A DNA stretch of 64,000 bases, taken from NCBI GenBank assembly GCA_002350855.1, contig DEFM01000001.1, positions 7,762 through 71,761 of the forward strand. Reading direction: 5' to 3'. The position numbers and the translations under genes were made by a program. This DNA is from Prevotellaceae bacterium UBA2852. GTDB lineage: Bacteria; Bacteroidota; Bacteroidia; Bacteroidales; Bacteroidaceae. The notes beneath the pieces were generated by a model. That model searched no databases, was not told the DNA's origin, and saw only the letters and a list, made by a program, of their open reading frames with translations. This document shows positions 54,148-62,338 of the stretch, piece after piece. Each line of letters starts with the position of its first letter. Positions within the stretch are counted from its first letter, which is position 1.

Positions 54148-55314
54148 ATGAAAGCATTAAGAAAATTTTTAGATAAAATCAAGCCATCTTTCCAGGAAGG
54201 TGGTAAGCTGCATGCTTTCCGTTCTGTCTTTGACGGTTTCGAAACTTTCATGTTCGTGCCCAATGAGACAGCAAAAGCACGTGGTGCCCACATCCATGAT
54301 GCCATCGACTCGAAGCGCATCATGTCGATAGTGGTATTGGCTCTGGTGCCTGCCATGTTGTTCGGTATGTACAACGTGGGTTATCAGCACTATCTGTTTA
54401 CAGGAACAGCTGCTCCTGCATTCTGGGCAAGTTTCTGGTACGGATTCCTGGCAGTTCTTCCAAAAATTGTAGTCAGCTACGTGGTAGGTCTTGGCATCGA
54501 GTTCACGGTGGCTCAATGGAAGGGTGAGGAAATCCACGAAGGTTTCCTTGTGAGCGGTATTCTCATTCCTCTCATCGTTCCTATCAACTGTCCGCTTTGG
54601 ATGATTGCAGTTGCAACAGCATTTGCTGTAATCTTCGCTAAGGAAGTGTTCGGTGGAACAGGTATGAATATCTTCAATGTCGCACTTGTTACTCGTGCGT
54701 TCCTGTTCTTCTCTTATCCTTCTACCATGTCAGGTGACAAGGTTTGGGTAAACGGCAACTACATGGATTGTATCACTGGTGTGGCAGGCAATGCTGCCGA
54801 TGCTGTTACTGCAGCTACTCCTCTGGGTCAGCTGGCAGCAAATGAAACAGTTACTGCTTCATTCAATGACACTATTCTTGGATTCATCCCTGGTTCAATC
54901 GGTGAGACCAGCGTCATCGCCATTGCTCTCGGTGCAATCCTGCTCCTCTGGACAGGCGTAGCAAGTTGGAAGACCATGTTGAGTGTATTCGTAGGTGGAA
55001 TCCTCACTGCATTCCTGTTCCGCGACAAGATTGTTGACAACTTCGAGTGGTATGAGCATATCACAGTCGGCGGTTTCTGCTTCGGTGCTGTATTCATGGC
55101 AACCGATCCTGTTACCAGTGCACGTACTGAGTGCGGTAAGTGGATTTACGGATTCCTCATCGGTGTGGTTGCAATCATCATCCGTGTGCTTAACCCGGGT
55201 TATCCAGAAGGTATGATGCTTGCCATCCTGCTCATGAACGTATTTGCTCCGCTTATCGACTACTTTGTAGTTCAATCTAATATAAACAAGCGTGCTAAGC
55301 GTGCTGCAAAATAA
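54148..55314 (+). CDS. nqrB: Na+-translocating NADH:quinone reductase subunit B
   Basis: A 388-residue membrane subunit with about ten helices, of the NqrB/RnfD family. The covalent FMN site is the Thr in DAVTAATPLGQL (Thr224), where most family members have (S/T)GATPL. Other conserved blocks are SGILIPLIVPINCPLWMIAV, AKEVFGGTGMNIFNVALVTR and MATDPVTSARTECGKWIYG. It contains the Na+ pathway and quinone site together with NqrA. Confidence 0.96.
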   Translation: MKALRKFLDKIKPSFQEGGKLHAFRSVFDGFETFMFVPNETAKARGAHIHDAIDSKRIMSIVVLALVPAMLFGMYNVGYQHYLFTGTAAPAFWASFWYGFLAVLPKIVVSYVVGLGIEFTVAQWKGEEIHEGFLVSGILIPLIVPINCPLWMIAVATAFAVIFAKEVFGGTGMNIFNVALVTRAFLFFSYPSTMSGDKVWVNGNYMDCITGVAGNAADAVTAATPLGQLAANETVTASFNDTILGFIPGSIGETSVIAIALGAILLLWTGVASWKTMLSVFVGGILTAFLFRDKIVDNFEWYEHITVGGFCFGAVFMATDPVTSARTECGKWIYGFLIGVVAIIIRVLNPGYPEGMMLAILLMNVFAPLIDYFVVQSNINKRAKRAAK

Positions 55315-55329
55315 AGAGGACACAGAACT

Positions 55330-56055
55330 ATGGCAAAATTCAATACAAATGGAAACGTATATACAATAGTATATGCTTCCGTAATAGTTATTATCGTAGC
55401 GTTCCTCCTCGCATTTGTGTCTTCTTCTCTGAAACCGACACAGGATGCAAACGTTGCGATTGACAAGAAACAGCAGATTCTCGCATCGCTCAATATCCGC
55501 GGTGTGGAGAAGGCTGATGTTCAGGCTCGTTTCGCAGAAGCAATCCAGCAGGATATGATTTACGACATCGCTTCTACAGATGTGATCGACGAAGGTAAGT
55601 CTGAAACTAAGGATCAGGCTGGTTTCAAAGTTGCTTCCAAGGAAATGAAGGAAAAGCGTCCGTTCTATGTAGCAAATATAGACGGTGCGACAAAATATGT
55701 CATTCCTGTAACCGGTGCAGGTCTCTGGGGTGGTATCTGGGGCTATATTGCTCTTGATGATGACTGCGAGACCGTTTTCGGCACATATTTCTCTCATGAA
55801 AGTGAAACTGCAGGTCTTGGTGCCCGCATCACTGAGGACTGGTTCCAGGAGAGCTTTATTGGCAAGAAACTTCATGCTGACGGTAATGAAGGCATCGCCC
55901 TCGGCGTAGTAAAGAAAGGAAAGGAAGGAAACATGTCACCTGAAAACTATGTAAATGGTGTGACTGGTGCAACACTGACTTCCAATGGTGTTAACGACAT
56001 GATTCAGAAAGGTCTTGGTGCATATCAGGATATTCTGGATACATATAAAAAGTAA
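55330..56055 (+). CDS. nqrC: Na+-translocating NADH:quinone reductase subunit C
   Basis: A 241-residue subunit with one N-terminal membrane helix (about 10-31) and a periplasmic FMN-binding domain. FMN attaches to Thr215 in NGVTGATLTSNGVND, matching the S/TGATLTS motif. GLWGGIWGYIAL and ETAGLGARITEDWFQ are further family blocks. The stop overlaps an ATG of nqrD by one base (TAATG). Confidence 0.96.
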   Translation: MAKFNTNGNVYTIVYASVIVIIVAFLLAFVSSSLKPTQDANVAIDKKQQILASLNIRGVEKADVQARFAEAIQQDMIYDIASTDVIDEGKSETKDQAGFKVASKEMKEKRPFYVANIDGATKYVIPVTGAGLWGGIWGYIALDDDCETVFGTYFSHESETAGLGARITEDWFQESFIGKKLHADGNEGIALGVVKKGKEGNMSPENYVNGVTGATLTSNGVNDMIQKGLGAYQDILDTYKK

Positions 56056-56069
56056 TGGAGGAAAAGAAT

Positions 56070-56705
56070 ATGGGTAAGTTATTTTCAAAGGAAAATCGCC
56101 AGGCTTTCACCAATCCGCTGAATCTGGAGAATCCAATAGCGGTTCAGGTTCTTGGCATCTGTTCGGCTCTTGCCGTTACTTCTCAGCTTAAGCCTGCAAT
56201 TGTCATGGGTCTTTCTGTGACAGTTATTACAGCTTTCTCAAATGTGATTATCTCGCTCATCCGCAAGACAATTCCAAACCGCATCCGTATCATCGTTCAG
56301 CTTGTAGTTGTTGCTGCTCTCGTAACTATCGTCAGCAACATCCTTAAAGCTTACGTCTATGATGTGAGTGTGCAGCTCTCGGTATATGTCGGACTTATCA
56401 TCACCAACTGTATTCTGATGGGACGTCTCGAGGCTTTTGCCATGCAGAACGGTCCATGGGAGTCTTTCCTCGATGGTGTAGGCAACGGTCTGGGCTATGC
56501 TTTGATTCTTGTGATTGTCGGTTTCTTCCGTGAATTCCTCGGTTTCGGTTCCCTTCTCGGATTCCAGATTATTCCGGATACATGGTTGCTCGACAATGGC
56601 GGTGGTTATCTGCACAACGGTATGATGACAATGCCGGCTATGGCACTCATCCTGGTTGCTTGTGTAATTTGGGCACACCGTGCATATAATAAGGATATTA
56701 AATAA
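56070..56705 (+). CDS. nqrD: Na+-translocating NADH:quinone reductase subunit D
   Basis: A 211-residue membrane protein with six helices, homologous to NqrE in inverted topology. Conserved blocks include [20 protein letters not shown] and [20 protein letters not shown], the latter with a Cys that is a ligand of the intramembrane iron centre shared with NqrE. The start at 56070 is chosen because GGAGG lies 8 nt before it; the ATG at 56055 would add five residues and overlap nqrC by one base. Confidence 0.95.
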   Translation: MGKLFSKENRQAFTNPLNLENPIAVQVLGICSALAVTSQLKPAIVMGLSVTVITAFSNVIISLIRKTIPNRIRIIVQLVVVAALVTIVSNILKAYVYDVSVQLSVYVGLIITNCILMGRLEAFAMQNGPWESFLDGVGNGLGYALILVIVGFFREFLGFGSLLGFQIIPDTWLLDNGGGYLHNGMMTMPAMALILVACVIWAHRAYNKDIK

Positions 56706-56731
56706 TTCACATACTAAAAAAGAAAACAATT

Positions 56732-57358
56732 ATGGAACATTTCTTTAGTTTGTTCGTCCGCTCCATTTTTGTGGACAATATGATTTTCGCTTTCTTCTTG
56801 GGTATGTGCTCTTATCTTGCAGTATCCAAGACAGTAAAGACATCTCTCGGACTTGGTATAGCAGTTACATTCGTGCTGCTCATCACAGTTCCTGTAGACT
56901 ATTTGCTTCAGACAAAAGTGCTGGCTGAGGATGCCCTGCTCCCAGGAGTAGACCTCACCTTCCTTGCATTTATACTCTTCATCGCAGTCATTGCCGGTAT
57001 GGTGCAACTCGTAGAGATGGTTGTAGAACGCTTCTCTCCGTCTCTCTATGCCGCACTCGGAATTTTCCTTCCGCTTATTGCTGTGAACTGTGCCATCATG
57101 GGTGCATCTCTGTTCATGCAGCAGCGCATCAACATGGAACCTGAATCAACTCAGTTCATCGGAGGCATCGGTGACTCTATCGCTTATGCTCTCGGTTCCG
57201 GTATCGGTTGGACACTTGCCATTGTAGGTCTTGCAGCTATCCGTGAGAAAATGGCGTACAGTGACGTTCCAAAGCCTCTTCAGGGACTTGGCATCACCTT
57301 CATCACCGTAGGTCTCATGGCAATGGCGTTTATGTGTTTCTCTGGTCTTAAAATCTAA
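56732..57358 (+). CDS. nqrE: Na+-translocating NADH:quinone reductase subunit E
   Basis: A 208-residue six-helix membrane protein, paralogue of NqrD. It begins [20 protein letters not shown]; conserved [20 protein letters not shown] and [18 protein letters not shown] carry Cys residues of the intramembrane iron centre. The stop abuts the downstream start region with no gap. Confidence 0.95.
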   Translation: MEHFFSLFVRSIFVDNMIFAFFLGMCSYLAVSKTVKTSLGLGIAVTFVLLITVPVDYLLQTKVLAEDALLPGVDLTFLAFILFIAVIAGMVQLVEMVVERFSPSLYAALGIFLPLIAVNCAIMGASLFMQQRINMEPESTQFIGGIGDSIAYALGSGIGWTLAIVGLAAIREKMAYSDVPKPLQGLGITFITVGLMAMAFMCFSGLKI

Positions 57359-57376
57359 ATGAAAGGAGAATCAGAA

Positions 57377-58672
57377 ATGGAAAATATGACACAATTTATA
57401 TTAGCTAGCATAGGAGTATTCTTGGTTGTAATACTCGTTGTGGTAGTTATTCTGCTCGTAGCAAAGAAATATCTTTCTCCAAGTGGAAACGTCACACTCA
57501 CCATCAACGGAAAGGACACTCTTTCTGTAGAGCAGGGTAGTAGTGTGCTCGCAACACTTGCTGCCAACAACATCTACCTCAGCTCTGCCTGCGGAGGTAA
57601 AGGTTCTTGCGGACAGTGCAAGTGCCAGGTTGTAGAAGGTGGCGGTGAAATCCTCGACTCAGAGAAAGGACACTTCACACGTAAGCAAATCAAGGAGCAC
57701 TACCGTCTTGGCTGCCAGTGCAAGGTTAAGGGCGACCTCTCTATCAAGGTGCCTGAATCAGTCATGGGTGTTAAGGAATGGGAGTGCACAGTTATTGGAA
57801 ACAAGAACGTTGCCACCTTCATCAAGGAGTACAAAGTGGCTCTGCCTCCAGGCGAGCACATGGACTTCGAACCAGGTTCTTACGCTCAGATCCGTATTCC
57901 GCAGTTCGACTGCATCGACTACGACAAGGACTTCGACAAGTCTCTCATCGGCGACACTTATCTGCCTGCTTGGGAGAAGTTCGGTCTCTTCCCACTCAAG
58001 TGTACCAACCCTGAAGCCACAGTTCGTGCTTACTCTATGGCCAACTATCCTGACGAAGGCGATATCATCACACTCAACGTCCGTATCGCTACACCTCCGT
58101 TCAAGCCAAAGGATCAGGGTCCAGGCTTCATGGATGTAAATCCAGGTATCGCTTCAAGTTACATCTTCAGTCTGAAACCAGGCGACAAGGTAACTATGAG
58201 TGGTCCTTACGGAGAGTTCCGTCCAGTCTATGGCAGCGGACGCGAGATGATTTGGGTCGGCGGTGGTGCCGGTATGGCTCCTCTCCGTGCACAGATCATG
58301 CACATGCTCAAGGGTCATGGAGTCAGCGATGAAGACCGTAAGCGTCCTATGCACTATTTCTATGGTGCACGTGCGCTGGAGGAAATTCCTTTCCTCGACG
58401 ACTTCCTGCAGTTGGAGAAGGACTTCCCCAACTTCCACTTCCACCTTGCTCTCGACCGTCCGGATCCAAAGGCAGACGCAGCTGGTATCAAGTACACTCC
58501 TGGCTTCGTTGCTCCTGTTATGGGTGATACCTATCTCAAGGCTCACGAGGCTCCAGAAGACTGTGAATACTACCTCTGCGGACCTCCAATGATGGCGAAG
58601 ACAGTTCTCGACCTTCTCCACTCACTCGGTGTAGAAGACGACATGATCCGCTTCGACAACTTCGGTGGCTGA
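57377..58672 (+). CDS. nqrF: Na+-translocating NADH:quinone reductase subunit F
   Basis: A 431-residue NADH-oxidising subunit. An N-terminal membrane helix (about 7-29) is followed by a [2Fe-2S] ferredoxin domain with Cys72, Cys78, Cys81 and Cys113 (ACGGKGSCGQC...GCQC), an FAD domain (VRAYSMANYPDEG) and an NADH-binding domain (GGGAGMAPLRAQIM; YYLCGPPMMAKTVLDLL). The start at 57377 follows AAAGGAGAA, an SD-like site, and gives the usual short N-terminus; 57359 would add six residues. Its last codons are part of a 37-bp sequence repeated 110 bp downstream. Confidence 0.96.
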   Translation: MENMTQFILASIGVFLVVILVVVVILLVAKKYLSPSGNVTLTINGKDTLSVEQGSSVLATLAANNIYLSSACGGKGSCGQCKCQVVEGGGEILDSEKGHFTRKQIKEHYRLGCQCKVKGDLSIKVPESVMGVKEWECTVIGNKNVATFIKEYKVALPPGEHMDFEPGSYAQIRIPQFDCIDYDKDFDKSLIGDTYLPAWEKFGLFPLKCTNPEATVRAYSMANYPDEGDIITLNVRIATPPFKPKDQGPGFMDVNPGIASSYIFSLKPGDKVTMSGPYGEFRPVYGSGREMIWVGGGAGMAPLRAQIMHMLKGHGVSDEDRKRPMHYFYGARALEEIPFLDDFLQLEKDFPNFHFHLALDRPDPKADAAGIKYTPGFVAPVMGDTYLKAHEAPEDCEYYLCGPPMMAKTVLDLLHSLGVEDDMIRFDNFGG

Positions 58673-58808
58673 CGGTCTGGAAAAGATTGAGTATCTTTTC
58701 CAAACCGGCGTGGGATGGTAGTAGCTTCTCGCGAGGCAAGGAACGAAGCCGAAGCGAAAAGCGAACGTACATCGGTGGCTGACGGTCTGGAAAAGATTGA
58801 GTATCTTT
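58662..58808 (+). repeat. 37-bp direct repeat flanking a 73-bp segment at the nqrF 3' end
   Basis: Positions 58662-58698 and 58772-58808 are identical (starting TCGGTGGCTGACGGTCTGG). The first copy contains the last three codons and stop of nqrF. The segment between holds TCTCGCGAGGCAAGG and a run of CGAAGC-type words. The terminator at 58811 follows only the second copy. Confidence 0.93.
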
Positions 58809-58810
58809 AT

Positions 58811-58847
58811 AAAAAAAGGGTTCCCAAATCGGGAGCCCTTTTTTTTA
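58811..58847. terminator. Bidirectional terminator between nqrF and the DUF5107 gene
   Basis: AAGGGTTCCC and GGGAGCCCTT form a 10-bp stem with an AAATC loop and A/T runs on both sides; it serves both convergent operons. Confidence 0.92.
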
Positions 58848-61800
58848 TATACCTTGTTTACCTAACTCTATCATCTTTTTGCAGTGGATTTCGTTCGCTT
58901 CCTGCAAGTCGCCTTCCCAGATAAGGAGGTCGGGTAGCGACACAGCGAAGTAGTCCATCCGAACCGTATCGAAGAGGTGGTTCTTGCCGTAGTTGATGAG
59001 TTTGTAGAACAGACCTCTGGCTTTGTCTTCCTGCCCCAGGGCGCGGTAACACAGAGCTGCGAAGTAGATTTTCTCAGGCTTTGCATCGTTGTAGTACATC
59101 GCTGCGGCTGGTTCGGTAGGACCTGCTGTGCCGAGAGTCCACATCTCCTTTGCCTTTTCCATGTCGCCCTTCTTCTCGTATGCCTTGCCAAGATAATAGT
59201 AGAAATCGTTGTCCTGCGCTCCGTAGAGTTTGCCCTCTCCCAGATTATGCGGAAAATACAGACATTCCTCCAACAGGGTGATAGCCTGGTCTGGATCTTT
59301 TTCTATGAGTTTCTTGGCCATTTCCAGACGGCAGAGCTGGTATTGTCCGCTGACCTTTCCTTCACCGCCTTCCCAAGGATGGAATATGTGGCTGTCGATA
59401 AGTTCTTTGGCTTCTTCGTGTCGTCCGAGGCTGTTGAGCAGAGTTGCACGTTCCAGTATAAGATCGTCACGCTGGGCTACCAGCTGCGGATACTCCTCGA
59501 AATATGAGAATCGTTCTTCTGGCGATTGCTTCAGACGTTTACGCAGCTGATCCAGTTCCATAAAGATACGGCTGTCACTCTCGTCCAGGGCAAAGGCACG
59601 TTCCATGTATTCCAAAGCCTTTGCCGACTCTTTGCGCTTGTTAAACAGACCCAGGGCGAGGTTGCGCCATACGGTTGGATATTGCGGGTCGAGCTTGGCA
59701 GCCATTTCCCAGTTCTCCATAGCCACGTCATACTGCCGTTTGTCGTAGTAGAGGCAACCCAGATAGTAGGGAGCACGCGCACCTTGAGGATTCAAAGCCT
59801 TGGCGCAGTTCAGGGCAATCACATCCTCCAGACGGTTTGGCAGACAGCCGTTTGAATCCATCGTCTCTGCTTTCTTGAACCACAGGGTAGCTTCGTCTGT
59901 GTCGCTCTCCATTGCGGCAAACCATCCTAAGTAATATGCCGTCAGCGGATGTTTTGCAGGAACATCCTTCAGACACATTGCCGCCTCGTCCCACAATCCA
60001 GCTTGGGCATAGTCCAGAGCCAGCTCGTGGTAGTTGTATATATTGCCGTGCATCAGGCTGTGGATGCGCTGCAGCGGTTCGTCGCTGTCGGTCAATAGGT
60101 GCTCTTCCATCATGCAACCATAGTTGAACGCATCAATTTCGTATGACGACTTTATCCATACGAGAGCCTCTTCCTTGCGTCCCAATTTGCGAAGCACGGC
60201 AGCCTTCAGGGCACGAGCCTTGTGGTTGTGGGTGTTGCTGATGAGACATCGTTCCACTTCGTCGAGAGCGTCTTCGTAGCGTTGCTCAGCCATACTGATA
60301 CAAGCAGCTTCATAATAGCCAGCATCAGCCCAGGCTTTGTTCCACGTCGATTTCCAGAACCAGTTGTAAGCCTCTTCATTCTTTCCTTGCAGTTTCAGAC
60401 AAAGTGCGAGGTAGAAGAGAGGCTCGCCGTCGTAGGGGTTCGGATTGCGTTTCTGCAGCACCTTTACCGCTGTGCGGAGATATGTCTCTGCTTTGTCGAA
60501 ACGTCCGCGGCGCAGATACCACAGACCCATCTGGCTGTTGCAGCGGTAGTCGCGTGGATCTCTTCGTAGAGCTTCTTCGTAGTAGTCGAGGGCCGACCAT
60601 GTGGCGTGTCGGTACTGTTCCAGGTGCAGACCGGTCAGATAGAGCTGGTCAACGGTCTTTGTGTCCTCAGGGGGCAGAGCTGCTTCGGCAGGGTCGGGGA
60701 TAGGACGGATGTCGTCGGGTTCGGCTTCCCAAGTCAGATTGCCGACTGTCAGAATCAGGTCGCTCAGAGCCGCTCCTTTCACATCGACAGTCTCGTCAAG
60801 GATATTCTCCGGCGACAATGTCAGCACATTATTATAATATATTTCACCGTTTCGGTTGCGAAGCACAATCCGCACTTCTTTCTTCGAGGTGGCTTGAACC
60901 ATGAAGCGGACACCCTTGCCGGCTGCGCTTTCTATGTTCAGGAAAAAGTCCTTCGAAGCCTGTTTCACCACACCCAGTTCGCGGTAAGGCATGAAGTACT
61001 GGGTAAACTGCTTTTCCTCGTAAGGCATGAGCCATGTGAAGTCAGGCTGGTTCTCCGTGTACACTCCAGCCATCAGTTCGATGTAGGGGCGGAAACCTTT
61101 ATTAAGTGAAGAGTTAAGAGTTAAGAGTGAAGAATCATCAGCTTCATCAGTCAGATTTCTGTCCCATGCGCGTCCGAAGTCGCCGTTGCCCCATGTCCAT
61201 TGCTTCTTGCCAGGACTGAGATGATGGCTTGCCACGTGGAGCATACCTCCGTGGGTGTCGTTCTCGTAGCCGCCTTCGAAGTTGTATTTGGAGTTTACCG
61301 CCATGTAGCTGGTCGGCACTTTGATGTTCTTGTAGTTCGAGATGTCCACTCCAGCCGAGTAGTCCATCTTGTAGTATGTGCCTGTGGCAATAGGGAAAGA
61401 CGAAACGGCACGCTTACCGTGGTCAAACACTGCATTTACATCGGGTGGAAACACACTCTGGTATGCGTCGTTCACCTCAACTGCGGGGTTTGCCCACCAC
61501 AGGAAAGTCTGAGGCAGATTGGTGCGGTTCGACACACGCCCTTTGATTTCCAGATAGGCACAGCCTGGACGCAGCGTAAATCCCGCCATTCCCTTCTGGT
61601 GGAACATCCTTTCCATCTCGTTCACCCATACAGTCACGCTGCCGTCCTCATTCTCCTCAATAGTGCTGTCCACAGTCATGTAGGTAGACGGACGGTGGTG
61701 CTGAGGCCAGTTGAATTCAATACCTCCGCTGATCCACGGACCGAGCAAACCTACGAGGGCAGGTTTGATTACATGGTTGTAGTAGACGAAATGGCGCTGC

Positions 61801-62057
61801 TTCACCTTGTCGTAGGCCATCTGCACTCGTCCTCCCAGTTCCGGGAGAATCATCACCTTGATATATTCGTTTTCCAGATAAACAGCCTGCCATTCCTTAT
61901 CGACCTTCTCGTCGGCCATGCTTTCTATCACCTGATAGGGATAGACCACTCCACTGGAACCCTGATACACTCTTTTCTCAAGAAAAATTGGATTCTTTTC
62001 CGGTGCTCCCACCTCGTATGTGGGAATAACCACCGTCTCTTTCCATGCTTTTACCAT
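58845..62057 (-). CDS. DUF5107/TPR protein
   Basis: A 1070-residue protein without a clear signal peptide. Residues about 20-370 form the DUF5107 region, likely a mutarotase-like beta-sandwich: ILPELGGRVQMAYDKVKQRH, PWISGGIEFNWPQHHRPSTY, YLEIKGRVSNRTNLPQTFLW. From about residue 520 there are at least ten TPR-like helical pairs (HATWSALDYYEEALRRDPRD; AETYLRTAVKVLQKRNPN; NALGRHEEAKEL-type). Residues about 303-320 (TDEADDSSLLTLNSSLNK) interrupt a stretch that would otherwise read NLTDE-PYIELMAGVYTENQ, and derive from a dispersed repeat. The divergent MFS sugar transporter suggests a carbohydrate role. The start at 62057 omits 15 residues of a longer frame. Confidence 0.88.
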   Translation of the reverse strand: MVKAWKETVVIPTYEVGAPEKNPIFLEKRVYQGSSGVVYPYQVIESMADEKVDKEWQAVYLENEYIKVMILPELGGRVQMAYDKVKQRHFVYYNHVIKPALVGLLGPWISGGIEFNWPQHHRPSTYMTVDSTIEENEDGSVTVWVNEMERMFHQKGMAGFTLRPGCAYLEIKGRVSNRTNLPQTFLWWANPAVEVNDAYQSVFPPDVNAVFDHGKRAVSSFPIATGTYYKMDYSAGVDISNYKNIKVPTSYMAVNSKYNFEGGYENDTHGGMLHVASHHLSPGKKQWTWGNGDFGRAWDRNLTDEADDSSLLTLNSSLNKGFRPYIELMAGVYTENQPDFTWLMPYEEKQFTQYFMPYRELGVVKQASKDFFLNIESAAGKGVRFMVQATSKKEVRIVLRNRNGEIYYNNVLTLSPENILDETVDVKGAALSDLILTVGNLTWEAEPDDIRPIPDPAEAALPPEDTKTVDQLYLTGLHLEQYRHATWSALDYYEEALRRDPRDYRCNSQMGLWYLRRGRFDKAETYLRTAVKVLQKRNPNPYDGEPLFYLALCLKLQGKNEEAYNWFWKSTWNKAWADAGYYEAACISMAEQRYEDALDEVERCLISNTHNHKARALKAAVLRKLGRKEEALVWIKSSYEIDAFNYGCMMEEHLLTDSDEPLQRIHSLMHGNIYNYHELALDYAQAGLWDEAAMCLKDVPAKHPLTAYYLGWFAAMESDTDEATLWFKKAETMDSNGCLPNRLEDVIALNCAKALNPQGARAPYYLGCLYYDKRQYDVAMENWEMAAKLDPQYPTVWRNLALGLFNKRKESAKALEYMERAFALDESDSRIFMELDQLRKRLKQSPEERFSYFEEYPQLVAQRDDLILERATLLNSLGRHEEAKELIDSHIFHPWEGGEGKVSGQYQLCRLEMAKKLIEKDPDQAITLLEECLYFPHNLGEGKLYGAQDNDFYYYLGKAYEKKGDMEKAKEMWTLGTAGPTEPAAAMYYNDAKPEKIYFAALCYRALGQEDKARGLFYKLINYGKNHLFDTVRMDYFAVSLPDLLIWEGDLQEANEIHCKKMIELGKQGI
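61106..61134. repeat. Dispersed repeat family A copy inside the DUF5107 reading frame
   Basis: GTGAAGAGTTAAGAGTTAAG plus AGTGAAGAA on the plus strand, the same words as the intergenic copies at 7883 and 38689. On the coding (minus) strand it is read SSLLTLNSSL without a stop. Confidence 0.85.
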
Positions 62058-62089
62058 TGTTTTGATAGATATAATGATAGTTTCTGTGG

Positions 62090-62097
62090 CAAAGTTA
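62090..62097 (-). promoter_or_regulatory. -7 element of the DUF5107 gene
   Basis: TAACTTTG on the minus strand, about 33 bp before the chosen start; no clear TTTG at the proper distance. Confidence 0.55.
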
Positions 62098-62140
62098 GTC
62101 ATTTATGGTGATTTATGGTGAATTATTACAACAATTTATA

Positions 62141-62148
62141 TACCTTTG
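62141..62148 (+). promoter_or_regulatory. -7 element of the sugar transporter gene
   Basis: TACCTTTG on the plus strand. It predicts a leader of about 185 nt composed mostly of repeat families A and C. Confidence 0.5.
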
Positions 62149-62212
62149 CACATAACAATTTTTTTAATTCATAATTGATAAGTCATAAGTCATAATTGAA
62201 AGTTGTCAATCG

Positions 62213-62329
62213 TCTTAACTTCTTAACTTCATAACTTCTTAACTCCTAATTAGGTAACTACTCCTCCCCATTACGGGGGAGGTTGGGAGGGGGTCTTCCC
62301 CTCCATTACGTGATGGGTAAGGGGTGTGT
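62213..62329. repeat. Inverted family A copy followed by two family C copies
   Basis: 62213-62245 (CTTAACTTCTTAACTTC type) is the reverse complement of family A. 62263-62294 (CCTCCCCATTACGGGGGAGG and on) matches family C, and 62295-62329 is a more diverged C-like unit with CATTACGTGATGG. These fill nearly all of the leader before the MFS gene. Confidence 0.75.
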
Positions 62330-62338
62330 CTTTTTAAT

